DNA from: Xiheimicrobium sp033763395
Lineage (GTDB): Bacteria > Myxococcota > Myxococcia > Myxococcales > Myxococcaceae
Assembly (NCBI GenBank): GCA_033763395.1
Contig: JANRKQ010000018.1
Span: 152,897 to 216,896 of the forward strand
Direction: 5' to 3'
DNA: 64,000 nt
The position numbers and the translations under genes are program-made. The notes under the pieces are model-generated. The model worked only from the letters and a program-made list of their open reading frames with translations, had not been told where the DNA came from and made no database searches. Shown one piece after another: positions 26,460 to 35,355 of this stretch (positions are counted from its first letter, which is position 1; each line of letters starts with the position of its first letter).

Positions 26460-28037
26460 ATGGTCACCCTCTTCCTCGCCGCGGTCATCGCTGCCGGGCC
26501 CACCGCCGGTCCACGGCGCGCGGTGATCGTCGCGTCGAACGCGCCGATGGAGGGTCGTGTCGCGCTCCGGTACGCCCATCAGGACGCGCGCGCGATGGCC
26601 GACGTGCTGATTCGCCACGGCGCCTTCGCAGCTGCCGACGTCGCGGTGCTGCTCGAGCCGGGGCCCCAGGCCGTGCTCGACGCCCTCGACGCGGCGAGAG
26701 CGGCCCTGGCGACGACGCCGGGAGACGGGCTCCTCGTGTTCTACTACTCGGGTCACGCGAGCCAGCGCGCGCTCTTCCCTTCCGGCGAGGCACTGCCGCT
26801 CGACGCGCTGCGGAGTCGGCTCGCTGGAGGCGACACGGGGGTTCGCATCGGCATCATCGACGCCTGCCGCGGCGGAGGCTGGACGCTCGCCAAGGGGCTC
26901 ACCCCGACCGAGCCCTTCGAGGTGGGGCTGCCGGGGCTCGCGAGCGAAGGCACCGCGCTGCTCGCCGCCAGCTCGGGCCTCGAGGACGCGCACGAGACCG
27001 AGACGCTCCAGGGGAGCTTCTTCACCCACCACCTCGTCGCTGGACTGCGCGGCGCCGCCGACACGTCGGCCGATGGGCACGTCACCCTGTCCGAGGCGTT
27101 CGCCTACGCGAACCGGCTCACCATTCGTGACACCGCCAGCGTGTCGAGCGTGCCGCAGCACCCGAGCTTCGACCTGAGGCTCCGCGGCCGGCAGGACGTC
27201 GTGCTCACGAGCCATGGCTCGTCGACGACCCAGCTGGTGCTCAACCAGCGCGTCGGCCCACTCGAGGTGGTGCAGCTCTCGACGGGCCTCGCGGTGCTCG
27301 AGTCACCGGCCGGCCAGAGGACCGTTCGAGCGGCGGTGCCCGAAGGGTCGTACCTCGTGCGCCGGTTGACCGATGGGCGAGTGCTATCGGCCGAGGTGCT
27401 CGTCCGCTCCGGTGAGACGGCCTCGGTCGACGAGGCGAGCCTCAAGGTGGTGGCGGCTGGCGTCATGCCTCGCAAAGGTCCATCGAGCGGTCTTCGCGGG
27501 CGACACCAGGTGTCCGTCGGCGCCGGGTTCGCGCCGTTCGACCCTGCGCTCGACGCCTGGACCATCGGCGTGCCGCTCTCGCTGGCGTACTCGTGGTTCT
27601 TCCACTCCGCCTTCGCCTGGACGGTGTTCGAGGGGTCGCTCGTCATCACCAGCCCGCGCCCCCTTCCCGCCGAGGTCCGCACGGCCGCGATGCCCGCCAC
27701 CTTCGTGTCGAGCGAGTGGGCCGCCTCGACCTCGCTGCGGTGGGAGCCCACGCTGCTCGCGCACGACACGGAGCTGCGGGCGGGGCTGGCCGTCGGCGGC
27801 GGTGCCCTGGGGCTGGTTCGTGGGAGCGCCGCCCATGGCACCTCGCTCGACCGGAGCGTGGCGCCGACCGTCGTCGTGGCCGCTGACCTGCTGTGGATGG
27901 GGGTGGCGCTCCTCGAGCACCTGGGCTTCGGCCTCAAGGTGTCCGTCTCGGAGCAGCTCGGCTTCGCCTCGACCGGCCTGGTGCACCTCTTGAGCCTCAA
28001 CCTCGCCATCGTCTCGACGGTGGGCCCAGCGCGTTGA
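26460..28037 (+). CDS. Secreted caspase-like peptidase with outer-membrane barrel-like C-terminus
   Basis: A 525-residue C14 caspase-fold protein. A short signal-like N-terminus (MVTLFLAAVIAAGPTAG) precedes the p20-type domain. His99 is in FYYSGHAS and Cys136 in IIDACRGGG, both catalytic residues kept. Residues about 245-340 are a beta-rich linker. Residues about 345-525 show alternating hydrophobic strands (HQVSVGAGFAPF, IGVPLSLAYSWFFHSAFAW) resembling myxobacterial outer-membrane beta-barrel domains. This would place the protease in the periplasm or on the cell surface, unlike cytoplasmic metacaspases. It follows its putative sigma/anti-sigma pair. The barrel call is weaker than the caspase call. 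Confidence 0.82.
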   Translation: MVTLFLAAVIAAGPTAGPRRAVIVASNAPMEGRVALRYAHQDARAMADVLIRHGAFAAADVAVLLEPGPQAVLDALDAARAALATTPGDGLLVFYYSGHASQRALFPSGEALPLDALRSRLAGGDTGVRIGIIDACRGGGWTLAKGLTPTEPFEVGLPGLASEGTALLAASSGLEDAHETETLQGSFFTHHLVAGLRGAADTSADGHVTLSEAFAYANRLTIRDTASVSSVPQHPSFDLRLRGRQDVVLTSHGSSTTQLVLNQRVGPLEVVQLSTGLAVLESPAGQRTVRAAVPEGSYLVRRLTDGRVLSAEVLVRSGETASVDEASLKVVAAGVMPRKGPSSGLRGRHQVSVGAGFAPFDPALDAWTIGVPLSLAYSWFFHSAFAWTVFEGSLVITSPRPLPAEVRTAAMPATFVSSEWAASTSLRWEPTLLAHDTELRAGLAVGGGALGLVRGSAAHGTSLDRSVAPTVVVAADLLWMGVALLEHLGFGLKVSVSEQLGFASTGLVHLLSLNLAIVSTVGPAR

Positions 28038-28079
28038 CGAAGCGTGGCCGGATCGGGTGCGGCCGTTCGTCTCACAGGC

Positions 28080-28364
28080 ATGACCCGAACGATCCTGCTG
28101 ACGATCATGCTGCTCCTGGGCTGTGGCGTGGACTCCGAAGTGCGCGCCACGGCGATTCGAGCGGGGCTGACGGAGAACGCCGTCAGCCGCTGCTTCACGT
28201 GCGCGGGGGCGTGCGTGTCGGCCCGACAGAAGCTGATCGATCGGCATGGGGTGAACCCCAACGACGTGTCGTGCGAGACGCCCCGCATCGTTGGCGCTGG
28301 TCGGCAGGTCGAGGCCTGTCGCGGGGCGCTGTGGGACGAGCTGGGCGTCGCGCTGGTTCCCTGA
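28080..28364 (+). CDS. Small cysteine-rich lipoprotein
   Basis: A 94-residue protein. Signal sequence TILLTIMLLLGCG has the lipidated Cys at about 15. The mature part has five more cysteines, including CFTCAGAC, so disulphides or metal binding are possible. It starts about 40 bases after the caspase-like gene in the same direction and may share its transcript. No family is recognised. Confidence 0.65.
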   Translation: MTRTILLTIMLLLGCGVDSEVRATAIRAGLTENAVSRCFTCAGACVSARQKLIDRHGVNPNDVSCETPRIVGAGRQVEACRGALWDELGVALVP

Positions 28365-28369
28365 TGGCG

Positions 28370-29431
28370 TCAGCGCGTCTCGTTCACGGCGAGCACGCCC
28401 TGCCGCACCAGCTTGTGCAGCAGCTTCAGCGCGTCGACCTCTCGTTGCCCTGACGCCAGCACGATGGCCGACACGTCGAGCCCGGCGCGGGCCTGGTTCA
28501 CCAGGTGCCGCTCCTCGGGCCTCAAGGTCTGCATCAACTCGGGCAGCTCGTTGACGTCGAGGCGCGCCACGGGGGGGATCTCGCGGTAGAGCGACGCGAC
28601 GTGCTCGCGCTCGACCATGCGGGCGAACTCGCGCACACGCCGGTCCTGCGGGTCGCTCTTGAGCAGCGTCATGAAGACGAGGCCGGCGGCGTCGAACTGG
28701 CGCTCGCGGAGCAGAATCGCGCCCTGCTCGAGCATGTCGGCGACGGGGTCGGCCTGCGGGGCCTGCGCGCCCTCGACCGTCATCCGCCCGGCCTTCACGA
28801 GATCGAACACGGTGCGACCGACGAGGGTGCGGGGCAGCCCGAGCGCGAGCCACAGCCGCCCCAGCGAGAGCGAGCTCTCCTTCGAGACGACCTTGAGCAC
28901 CACCCGATCGAGCGTCTGCGACGACGCGGGCCCGGGCACGGCGCGCAGCACGCGGGTGTCGTCGGGCAGGAGCCGCTCGACGTCCGACGCCTCGTCGAGC
29001 CGCTTCACCGACTCGAAAACAGCATGCCGGAGGGGCACCTCGAGCGAGACCCACTCGTCCTCGCCGCGATCGGGGTCTTCGGTCCAGTGGAAGCGGCCGC
29101 CCTGGGTCGCGGTGACGTCGGCGAGCGCGGCGATCAGGTCTTCTTCAGCCACCTGGCGCACGGCGGTCATCATCGCGGCGCTGGGCACCTGCCCGGCCTT
29201 GAGCGCCGCCACCACCTGCACGCCCTGAAACTCGTGGCCGACGTCGAGCACGCGGGCGATGCGCTCGTAGAGCCCCTGCGCGGCGGTGGCGACGATCTGC
29301 CCCCCGAGGAGGAACAGCTTGCGCTCGCCGGCGTCCCACGTGAGGTGGAGCGCTCCCGTCTTGCGTGACGCGTCGAGCCACTGGAGCAGCTCGGGCACCG
29401 GGTAGCTGGAGCAGTCTCCATGAAAGGCCAT
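28370..29431 (-). CDS. DUF4388 (PATAN-like) protein
   Basis: A 353-residue protein beginning MAFHGDCSSYPVPELLQWLD, followed by RKTGALHLTWDAGERKLFLLGGQIVATAA. This is the classic DUF4388 N-terminal domain, abundant in myxobacteria and often linked to signalling or GTPase regulation. Later regions are helical, with a winged-helix-like repeat and TPR-like segments (RERQFDAAGLVFMTLLKSDP). The exact role is unknown. The start is the ATG that opens the domain. It converges with the small lipoprotein six bases away and diverges from the phosphatase-like gene. Confidence 0.85.
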   Translation of the reverse strand: MAFHGDCSSYPVPELLQWLDASRKTGALHLTWDAGERKLFLLGGQIVATAAQGLYERIARVLDVGHEFQGVQVVAALKAGQVPSAAMMTAVRQVAEEDLIAALADVTATQGGRFHWTEDPDRGEDEWVSLEVPLRHAVFESVKRLDEASDVERLLPDDTRVLRAVPGPASSQTLDRVVLKVVSKESSLSLGRLWLALGLPRTLVGRTVFDLVKAGRMTVEGAQAPQADPVADMLEQGAILLRERQFDAAGLVFMTLLKSDPQDRRVREFARMVEREHVASLYREIPPVARLDVNELPELMQTLRPEERHLVNQARAGLDVSAIVLASGQREVDALKLLHKLVRQGVLAVNETR

Positions 29432-29510
29432 CGCGCGTATTGTACGGAAGCCACGCCCCCCGACGCGCACTCTTTTCACCCACACCCCCGTTCCAGCCAC
29501 CCAGGCCGCC

Positions 29511-30431
29511 GTGCCCTCCCAGGTCGCCCTCCTCTTCATCGACGGTGTCGGCGTCGGCCAACGCGCACGCGAGGTGAACCCGCTCGCGCGCGAGGACTTC
29601 CTGCTCTCGCAGTTCGTGGACGGAACGGGCACCCCGCTCCCCGAGGGCGGCCGCCGCGTCGACGTCGACACCACCTTTCAGGTCCCCGGCCGGCCGCAGT
29701 CGGCGTCGAACCAGACGGCGATCTTCACGGGCCTGCCCGCCCCAAGGCTGATCGGCCGACACGTGCTGGGCTACCCGACGCGCCCGCTGGTGCAGCTCAT
29801 CGAGTCGGGCTCCATCGCCGGGCAGCTCGTCGCCCGCGGCCGCCGCGCCACCTTCGCCAACGCCTACCCCGTGGGGTACCTCGACGCCCTCGCGCTGCCG
29901 CGCCGACCGGGCACCCTGGGCGCCTTCGTGATGCCGGCGAAGTACCAGCGGCGGCTCAAGCCCTCGGCCAGCACCCTCACCTTCTCGAGCGCGCAGGTCG
30001 CCCTCCGCACGCTCGACGACGCCGCCGCGGGCCAGGGCCTCACGCACGACATCGACGGAGCCGGCGCCCGCGCGCGTCGGTTCCCGGTCCCCGAGCGCAC
30101 GCCTGAGGCAGCCGCGGCGATCTTCTGGGGGCTCGCCGAAGACTTCACCCTCTTCGAGCACTACCTCGCGGACGAGGCGGGCCACGCGCAGGATCTCGAG
30201 GCCGCGCTGGGCGCCCTGCGCACGTTCGATCGGTTCGCGCGCGAGGTGATCCACCTCCGCCCGCCGGGAGCCCAGGTGCTGATCGTCAGCGACCACGGCA
30301 ACGTCGAAGATCTCTCGACCCGCAGCCACACGACGAACCGGGTCGCCGTGTTGAGCTTTGGCGACGAGCAGCCCGGCCCCCTCGAGACCGTCGCCGACGT
30401 CGGCGTGCAGGTGCTGCGGTGGCTCCCGTGA
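29511..30431 (+). CDS. Alkaline-phosphatase-superfamily metalloenzyme
   Basis: A 306-residue enzyme related to cofactor-independent phosphoglycerate mutase and phosphopentomutase metalloenzymes. Asp11 in FIDGVGVG is a metal ligand. The nucleophile region is QSASNQTAIFTG at about residues 63-74. The C-terminal metal motif is VSDHGNVEDLSTRSHTTN. It is shorter than iPGM (~510 residues) and lacks its inserted transferase domain, so the substrate is unknown. It starts with GTG. Its stop overlaps the GTG of the next gene (30428-30431). Confidence 0.82.
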   Translation: MPSQVALLFIDGVGVGQRAREVNPLAREDFLLSQFVDGTGTPLPEGGRRVDVDTTFQVPGRPQSASNQTAIFTGLPAPRLIGRHVLGYPTRPLVQLIESGSIAGQLVARGRRATFANAYPVGYLDALALPRRPGTLGAFVMPAKYQRRLKPSASTLTFSSAQVALRTLDDAAAGQGLTHDIDGAGARARRFPVPERTPEAAAAIFWGLAEDFTLFEHYLADEAGHAQDLEAALGALRTFDRFAREVIHLRPPGAQVLIVSDHGNVEDLSTRSHTTNRVAVLSFGDEQPGPLETVADVGVQVLRWLP

Positions 30432-31246
30432 GGTGGTGGGCGCTGGCGCTCGTGTTGGCGTCCGGGTGCGTGACGCCGTTGGCGGCGTTGTCTCGCACCA
30501 GCACCGTCACGCCAGGCACTGCGCGCTTCGAGCTGAACAGCCTGCCGACGGCGGTGGAGGACGAGGCGCGCGTTCGCGGGGCGCTCGAGCGGGTGACGCC
30601 GCAGCTTCAGCGCTGGGGCGGGCTGCCCGTCACCGTCACCGTGCGCATCGCGCCGACGCACGACGAGCTCGAGCGCGCGGTCAACCGGCGTGGCTACGAC
30701 TGGCTGCGCGCGTGGGCGCGGTACGACGATCTGATCATCCAGTCGCCCGGCACGTGGGCTGGCACCGACCGTGACGTGGACGAGCTGGTGCTGCACGAGC
30801 TCACCCACTGCCTCCTCTTTCAGCAGAGCGGCACGGCGCGCGACTGGGCGTCGAAGCAGATCCCGCTGTGGTTTCGCGAGGGCATGGCGACGGTGACGGC
30901 GGAGCAAGGCCGTGGGCTCCCGTCGCTCGAAGATCTCGCCTCGTGGCTCGATCGCCACGCCGACCTCGACGTGTTCGGAGACGCCGAGCGCCTCTCCCGC
31001 GAGGCCTACGGGCCGATCTACGGCCTGTCATTTCACGCGATGCGCTTCCTCCTGAAGCGGCTGGGCGAGCCGTCGGTGACGGGCACGATGCTGGCGATGA
31101 AGGCAGGCCTGGGCTTCGACGCGGCGTTCGCGCGCGCCACGGGCTTCACGCCCGCGCAGTTCCAGACGGACTTCCTCAACTACCTCAAGCTGCGCGGCTT
31201 CCGCGGCTTCGGCCTCAAACGAACGCGCGGGCGCCTCATGCCCTGA
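30428..31246 (+). CDS. Lipoprotein zinc metallopeptidase (peptidase MA-like)
   Basis: A 272-residue protein with a lipoprotein signal (LALVLASGC, Cys14). The gluzincin motif H123-E-L-T-H127 is followed 24 residues later by Glu151 in WFREGMATVTAE, giving the HExxH plus distant Glu pattern of peptidase MA-like families. It is expected to be a membrane-anchored zinc protease. It is coupled to the phosphatase-like gene by a GTGA overlap. A start nine bases earlier is possible but adds nothing conserved. Confidence 0.85.
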   Translation: MRWWALALVLASGCVTPLAALSRTSTVTPGTARFELNSLPTAVEDEARVRGALERVTPQLQRWGGLPVTVTVRIAPTHDELERAVNRRGYDWLRAWARYDDLIIQSPGTWAGTDRDVDELVLHELTHCLLFQQSGTARDWASKQIPLWFREGMATVTAEQGRGLPSLEDLASWLDRHADLDVFGDAERLSREAYGPIYGLSFHAMRFLLKRLGEPSVTGTMLAMKAGLGFDAAFARATGFTPAQFQTDFLNYLKLRGFRGFGLKRTRGRLMP

Positions 31247-31258
31247 CGGGTGCGTCTT

Positions 31259-31933
31259 TCACGCCACGCGCGCGACGGGCTCGCCCCAGTCGTCGACGCG
31301 CCAGCCCTTCCGCAGAGCGTGCCGTCGCAGGCGCGGATCCGGGTTGACCACGACCGCCGTTCCGACGGCCTCGAGCACGGGCAGATCGGTGAAGCTGTCG
31401 GTGTAGAAGAGGGCGGTCTCGAGGGTCGCCGACGCCCGCTCGGCCTCGGCGCGCGCGTGCACGAGCTTGCCTTCGCCGAAACACACGCGGCCCTCGACGA
31501 GGCCGGTGTGCAGCCCGTCGGCTCCGACCGCCAGCACGTTGCAGAGCACCGAATGGAAGCCGAGCTCGTCAGCGGCGAGGTGGCTCAAGTAGTTCGACGA
31601 CGAGGTGAGCATCACCAGCCGGTCGCCGGCGCGCCGGTGCTGCTCGACGTGCTCGAGGGCGCCTGGCCTGAAGGTCTGCCGCACCTCGGCCCGGTAGAAG
31701 TCGGCCGTGCGGGCACGCAGGGCCTTTGCTGGCGTACCGCGAAGGTGGGTGACCGCCTCGGCCACCATGTCCTCGCCCGAGGCGAACCCGAGCTGGTACC
31801 GGGCGAGCCACCACATCGCGCGCATGGCCTGCCGCTTGGTGATGTGGCCGAGGGCGACCTCGCGGCGCACCCAGAGGGTGCCGGAGTTCACGGCCAGGAG
31901 CGTGCGATCGAGGTCGAAGAAGGCGAGGCGCAT
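31259..31933 (-). CDS. HAD-IB family phosphatase, SerB-like
   Basis: A 224-residue HAD hydrolase. The catalytic DxD is Asp7 and Asp9 (FFDLDRTLL). Motif II is LTSSSN, motif III Lys is in CFGEGKL, and motif IV is YTDSFTDLPVLEAVG. The cap region matches subfamily IB (phosphoserine-phosphatase-like). The substrate may be phosphoserine or another small phosphomonoester; it cannot be decided by eye. It converges with the protease gene (13 bases). Confidence 0.87.
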   Translation of the reverse strand: MRLAFFDLDRTLLAVNSGTLWVRREVALGHITKRQAMRAMWWLARYQLGFASGEDMVAEAVTHLRGTPAKALRARTADFYRAEVRQTFRPGALEHVEQHRRAGDRLVMLTSSSNYLSHLAADELGFHSVLCNVLAVGADGLHTGLVEGRVCFGEGKLVHARAEAERASATLETALFYTDSFTDLPVLEAVGTAVVVNPDPRLRRHALRKGWRVDDWGEPVARVA

Positions 31934-31992
31934 CGGCGGGAGCGGCGAGACGTTCTCAGAGCCCCGGCCCGAAGGCAAAGCCACCCGGACTG

Positions 31993-32964
31993 TCAGGGGC
32001 CTCCATCGCGCGGAGCCGAGCGGGCTCCGGGCCGGGCAGCGGCGCCCCAGAAGCGGCGGCCTGGCGGGCTGGCCAGCAGCGTCGAGCGCACGCCCCCGTC
32101 CTCGATCGACAGCCGGCTGATCCGCCCGACGTCGTTGAAGGCGTAGAGATCGTCGTCGAACGTCGCGAGCCCCCACACGTTCGCCAGCGCGATGGGGCCG
32201 AGCTGTTCGATCACCGCACCGGTGAGAGGGTCGATGCGCACCAGCTCGTCGGGGCGAGCCGAAGGCCAGGCGCGATCACGAACGCTCAAGAAGGTGCCGC
32301 CGTCGCTCAGCGCGGTGAGATCGCCGCTCGGCACCAGGCCGCCCGAGAGCGCGCTCGTGCCGAGGCGAGAGGCAAGGCCGTCGTTCGGGTCGAACTCCCA
32401 GTAGGCCGTCTCACCGTAGCCGACGAGGGTCTCGTTGAGCTGGTCGAGCACCCCGGCGGGCAGCACCGTGAGCGCAACCAGCGGCTCCGGAAGGCGCGAG
32501 ACCGGCGTGCACGTGCCGGATTGCACGTTGACCCGAAAGAGCCCGAAGCCCGTGACGACCCACGCGCGGCCGCTGCGATCGATCGCCAGGTCCGTGGCGC
32601 CGCGGCAGGACAAGCCCGTCAGCCGGACCAGCGCCCCCGTGGCTGGAGCGAACGAGAAGAGCTGGTTCTCTTCGTTCACGTACAGCACGTCGCTCTGTGC
32701 GAGGCCGATCTCGGGCCGCCCGGCGTCGACTCCCGCATCGCGCCGCCCGGCGTCGACCACCCCCGCATCGGGGCCCCCCGCGTCAGGCCGTCCGGCATCG
32801 GCACGGCCCGCGTCGACTCGGCCCGCGTCGACGACGGCTGCTGGCGCCGCCGGAGCGCTGGGAAAAAAATCGACCACCTCGGTGCGGCCGCAGCCCCAGA
32901 TCAACGCGGTCACCAACCAACGGGCTCGCACGGAGACAGTGTTCCACAGACCTGCCCGGGTCAT
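31993..32964 (-). CDS. Lipoprotein with Asp-Ala-Gly repeats and propeller-like domain
   Basis: A 323-residue lipoprotein with signal WLVTALIWGCG and a repetitive linker built on xDAGR units (VDAGRVDAGRADAG...). A domain of propeller-like blades follows (LFSFAPATGALVRLTG, LVRIDPLTGAVIEQLG). A GTG at 32931 would give a more usual 14-residue signal, so the start is uncertain. The C-terminus is Arg/Pro-rich. Function unknown. Confidence 0.72.
   Translation of the reverse strand: MTRAGLWNTVSVRARWLVTALIWGCGRTEVVDFFPSAPAAPAAVVDAGRVDAGRADAGRPDAGGPDAGVVDAGRRDAGVDAGRPEIGLAQSDVLYVNEENQLFSFAPATGALVRLTGLSCRGATDLAIDRSGRAWVVTGFGLFRVNVQSGTCTPVSRLPEPLVALTVLPAGVLDQLNETLVGYGETAYWEFDPNDGLASRLGTSALSGGLVPSGDLTALSDGGTFLSVRDRAWPSARPDELVRIDPLTGAVIEQLGPIALANVWGLATFDDDLYAFNDVGRISRLSIEDGGVRSTLLASPPGRRFWGAAARPGARSAPRDGGP
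32716..32838 (-). repeat. DAG-repeat stalk of the lipoprotein
   Basis: About eight imperfect copies encoding Asp-Ala-Gly-Arg/Gly/Val form the lipoprotein's linker (for example VDAGRVDAGRADAGR). This is a low-complexity stalk common in myxobacterial surface lipoproteins. Confidence 0.75.
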
Positions 32965-33114
32965 GGAAGGTTCGGGGGACGTCCTCCGCGAGCCCAGGGG
33001 ACATGGGGCCGTCGCTCGGAGGAGATCGACCCACCCTGATGCTCGAACCGCGCCTCCGCGGGCTCCACCCGCAGTCGAGCGGTCCAGAAAGTGACTTGAG
33101 GCGCCCCCGGAAGC

Positions 33115-34095
33115 TCACGCGAGGGGCAACGCGCTGTTCGCACCCGAGGCTTCGTCATGCCACGCCCGCACCGCTGCCGCGGCTGGGTCGTCTCGACTTC
33201 GTCCGAACGAGGCCTCGAAGCGACACGCAGCGAACCCGCGTGCCCTTGCCTCGTAGGCGTCGACCCACCGCGCGCGCGCCTCGAGGCGCTCCGGACGAAC
33301 GGGCCAGACACCAGGACGTGGTCGCAGCGGCGTCGCGATGCCGATGCGCCACGGCTTCGCCGTCAGCCGGGCCCGAAAACACTTCTGCAGCGTGCACATG
33401 CGCTGGAAGGCCGGGTCGACCCGGAGCGCCTCGAAGAAGAACGCGACGTCACGGCTCGACGGGTCGAACCGCTGGTGGGTCACCAGCACACGAAAGCCAG
33501 CGGGGGTCCGGTAGAGATGGAGCCGCCAGTCGGGGTACGAGCGCGCGAAGCCCTCGATGCGAGCGCGAGCGACGGCCTGGGCGCCACCGCCAGCCACGAG
33601 GCGAAGCCGCCTCAGCGCGACGAAACCACCCACCACGCTCACCACGCCTCCCGCGCACGCGAGCGACGCCAACGCCAACCCGGCGCCCAGGAGACCAGAC
33701 GCCACGGCAGACCCGATGCCCACCACCCACCCACCCACCCAGACCGCGGCCGGCGGATCGCTCGGGGGCAGATCGACATCGGCGATCAACACGTCGGGCA
33801 CGTTCAGGCAGCGCGCGCCGTAGCTGTTGCGGGTCACCACCGCGGCGCCACGCTCCTCGACGATCTCTTCCCGAATCGGGAGCCCGTCGGCGCCATTGTA
33901 GGGCACCTTCTTCTCGCGCGCCGGCACCTTCACGCCACGGCGAACGCGGGCCATCGCCTCGGTGACGCGCTCCTCGGCGACCCGCTGCGCGTCGGCCTCG
34001 GCGACGTTCGACCAGCCGAACCGGCGCAGCGTCACCTGACGGCCTTCGATGCGCTCCTGCAGCCGGGCCTCGGCCCAGAACCGGGGGACGATCAT
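33115..34095 (-). CDS. Conserved hypothetical membrane protein
   Basis: A 326-residue protein opening MIVPRFWAEARLQ. Conserved-looking motifs are PYNGADGLPIREEIV (about residues 66-80) and TRNSYGARCLNVPDVLIAD (about 89-107). Two membrane helices lie at about 116-158 (AVWVGGWVVGIGSAVASGL and ALASLACAGGVVSVVGGFV). The C-terminal half is soluble, with a Cys-containing segment (MCTLQKCFRARLTAKPWRI). I recall similar proteins in unrelated bacteria but no function. It is the last gene of a tight minus-strand operon, one base from the gene before it. Confidence 0.78.
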   Translation of the reverse strand: MIVPRFWAEARLQERIEGRQVTLRRFGWSNVAEADAQRVAEERVTEAMARVRRGVKVPAREKKVPYNGADGLPIREEIVEERGAAVVTRNSYGARCLNVPDVLIADVDLPPSDPPAAVWVGGWVVGIGSAVASGLLGAGLALASLACAGGVVSVVGGFVALRRLRLVAGGGAQAVARARIEGFARSYPDWRLHLYRTPAGFRVLVTHQRFDPSSRDVAFFFEALRVDPAFQRMCTLQKCFRARLTAKPWRIGIATPLRPRPGVWPVRPERLEARARWVDAYEARARGFAACRFEASFGRSRDDPAAAAVRAWHDEASGANSALPLA

Positions 34096-34096
34096 C

Positions 34097-35068
34097 TCAG
34101 CCCCGCACGAGCTCGAGCTCGACCGACCCCGCCAGCTTCAGCGACAGGAGCGCGCCGGTGACCTGCTCGGCCTCCTCGCGCGACAAGAGGTTGCGAAAGC
34201 CGTCTTCGTCGGCCACCTCGGCCTCGAGGACCGCGCCGCGCGACAGCCACCGCATCGTCAAGCCCGGCCGCAGGAGCACCAACGCCCCCTTCAAGGGCCA
34301 GAACCAGGAGCGCGTCGTGAGCTCGACGACCAGCTCGGAGGGCTTCGGTCGAACGCGCGCCACGCCGTCGTCCGAATAGAGCGAGGGCGGCGCGAGCAGC
34401 GCGTCTTCGGTCGAATCGTCGAAGAGAAAGCCGTAGCGCGTCGGGCACCGCTGGCTCATCGCGAACAGCAGCAGCACCGCATCATCGGGAGTCGGCCGAC
34501 GAAGGTGGAGAATTCGTCGGTCGCCCGGCAGCGTCCGCACCATCAGCTCGAGCAGCGGCGGCGCCACCTTCGCCTGCGCCTCGACGCGGCGACGGAGCGC
34601 TGCCTTCACCTCGTCGGTGGCCCTCGCGATCGCCGCCTCTGCGTCGGCCACGCCCGCCTCGAGCGCTGCCTTCGACGCCTCCCAACCACGGCGGGCCTCC
34701 TCGGCGAGGCGCTCGAGCTCCGAGGCCTTCACCAGCCCGGCGGGTCCGGTGGGCGAGCCCGAGGCCGCCTTCACCGCCCCGAGCAGCAGCGCGCCCTGCT
34801 CTTCCAGGCGAACGCGCTCGGCCGCCGACGTGGCGCGCAGCTCCGCCAGCTCAGCGCGCAGCGCGTCCCACGCCTCGTAGGCCGCCTCGATCGTCTCGGG
34901 CGCGTTCGCCAACGCCGACGCGGAGGCTGGCCCGAGGACGACAGGGGGCTCGATGAGCGAGGGCGGCGTCGCGGCGGGCGTGTCGACGGGCGTATCGCGC
35001 GGGAGCCGGTGGGGCGGCTCGGAATTCACGTCGGGCGGTCGAGACGGAGGGCGCTTCGAGCCAGCCAT
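34097..35068 (-). CDS. Coiled-coil hypothetical protein
   Basis: A 323-residue protein. The N-terminal ~45 residues are Pro-rich and disordered. Residues about 55-165 form an Ala/Glu coiled coil (YEAWDALRAELAELRATSAA and similar). The C-terminal ~150 residues are a beta-containing domain (LRPGLTMRWLSRGAVLEAEV). No motif is recognised. Its ATG overlaps the stop of the YtxH gene by one base. Confidence 0.72.
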   Translation of the reverse strand: MAGSKRPPSRPPDVNSEPPHRLPRDTPVDTPAATPPSLIEPPVVLGPASASALANAPETIEAAYEAWDALRAELAELRATSAAERVRLEEQGALLLGAVKAASGSPTGPAGLVKASELERLAEEARRGWEASKAALEAGVADAEAAIARATDEVKAALRRRVEAQAKVAPPLLELMVRTLPGDRRILHLRRPTPDDAVLLLFAMSQRCPTRYGFLFDDSTEDALLAPPSLYSDDGVARVRPKPSELVVELTTRSWFWPLKGALVLLRPGLTMRWLSRGAVLEAEVADEDGFRNLLSREEAEQVTGALLSLKLAGSVELELVRG

Positions 35069-35355
35069 CAGACCGTCTTCGACGCTGGCTGCGGCTGACC
35101 GTTGGGCCCACCCGCCGGCTGCCCCTTGCCCAGCTTCGCCTTGACGTCTTCGCGGAGCTGCCGGCCGGGCTTGGGCGCCAGGACGAGCCCGATGCCGACG
35201 CCCACCAGCACGCCGGCGCCGAACAGCGCGAGGGCGGGCACGAGCTTGTCCGAGGTGCTGCGCCGCTCCTCGAGGCCGATGAGATCGAGCACGTCGTCCT
35301 TCTCGACGTCGCCCAGCCTCTTGAGGGTCTTCAACACGGTCGCTGCGGTGCTCAT
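35068..35355 (-). CDS. YtxH-like small membrane protein
   Basis: A 95-residue protein with one glycine-rich membrane helix (LALFGAGVLVGVGIGLVLA, about 42-60), immediately followed by PKPGRQLREDVKAKLGK. This is the YtxH pattern seen in small stress-linked membrane proteins. It overlaps its upstream neighbour by ATGA (35352-35355). Stress involvement is family knowledge, not shown here. Confidence 0.75.
   Translation of the reverse strand: MSTAATVLKTLKRLGDVEKDDVLDLIGLEERRSTSDKLVPALALFGAGVLVGVGIGLVLAPKPGRQLREDVKAKLGKGQPAGGPNGQPQPASKTV

Noticed and set aside
26460..28037. Idea that the caspase-like gene is a plasmid or phage toxin
   Set aside because: Base and codon usage look like the neighbours, no mobile element or toxin-antitoxin partner is present, and the gene is coupled to a chromosomal-type sigma/anti-sigma pair.
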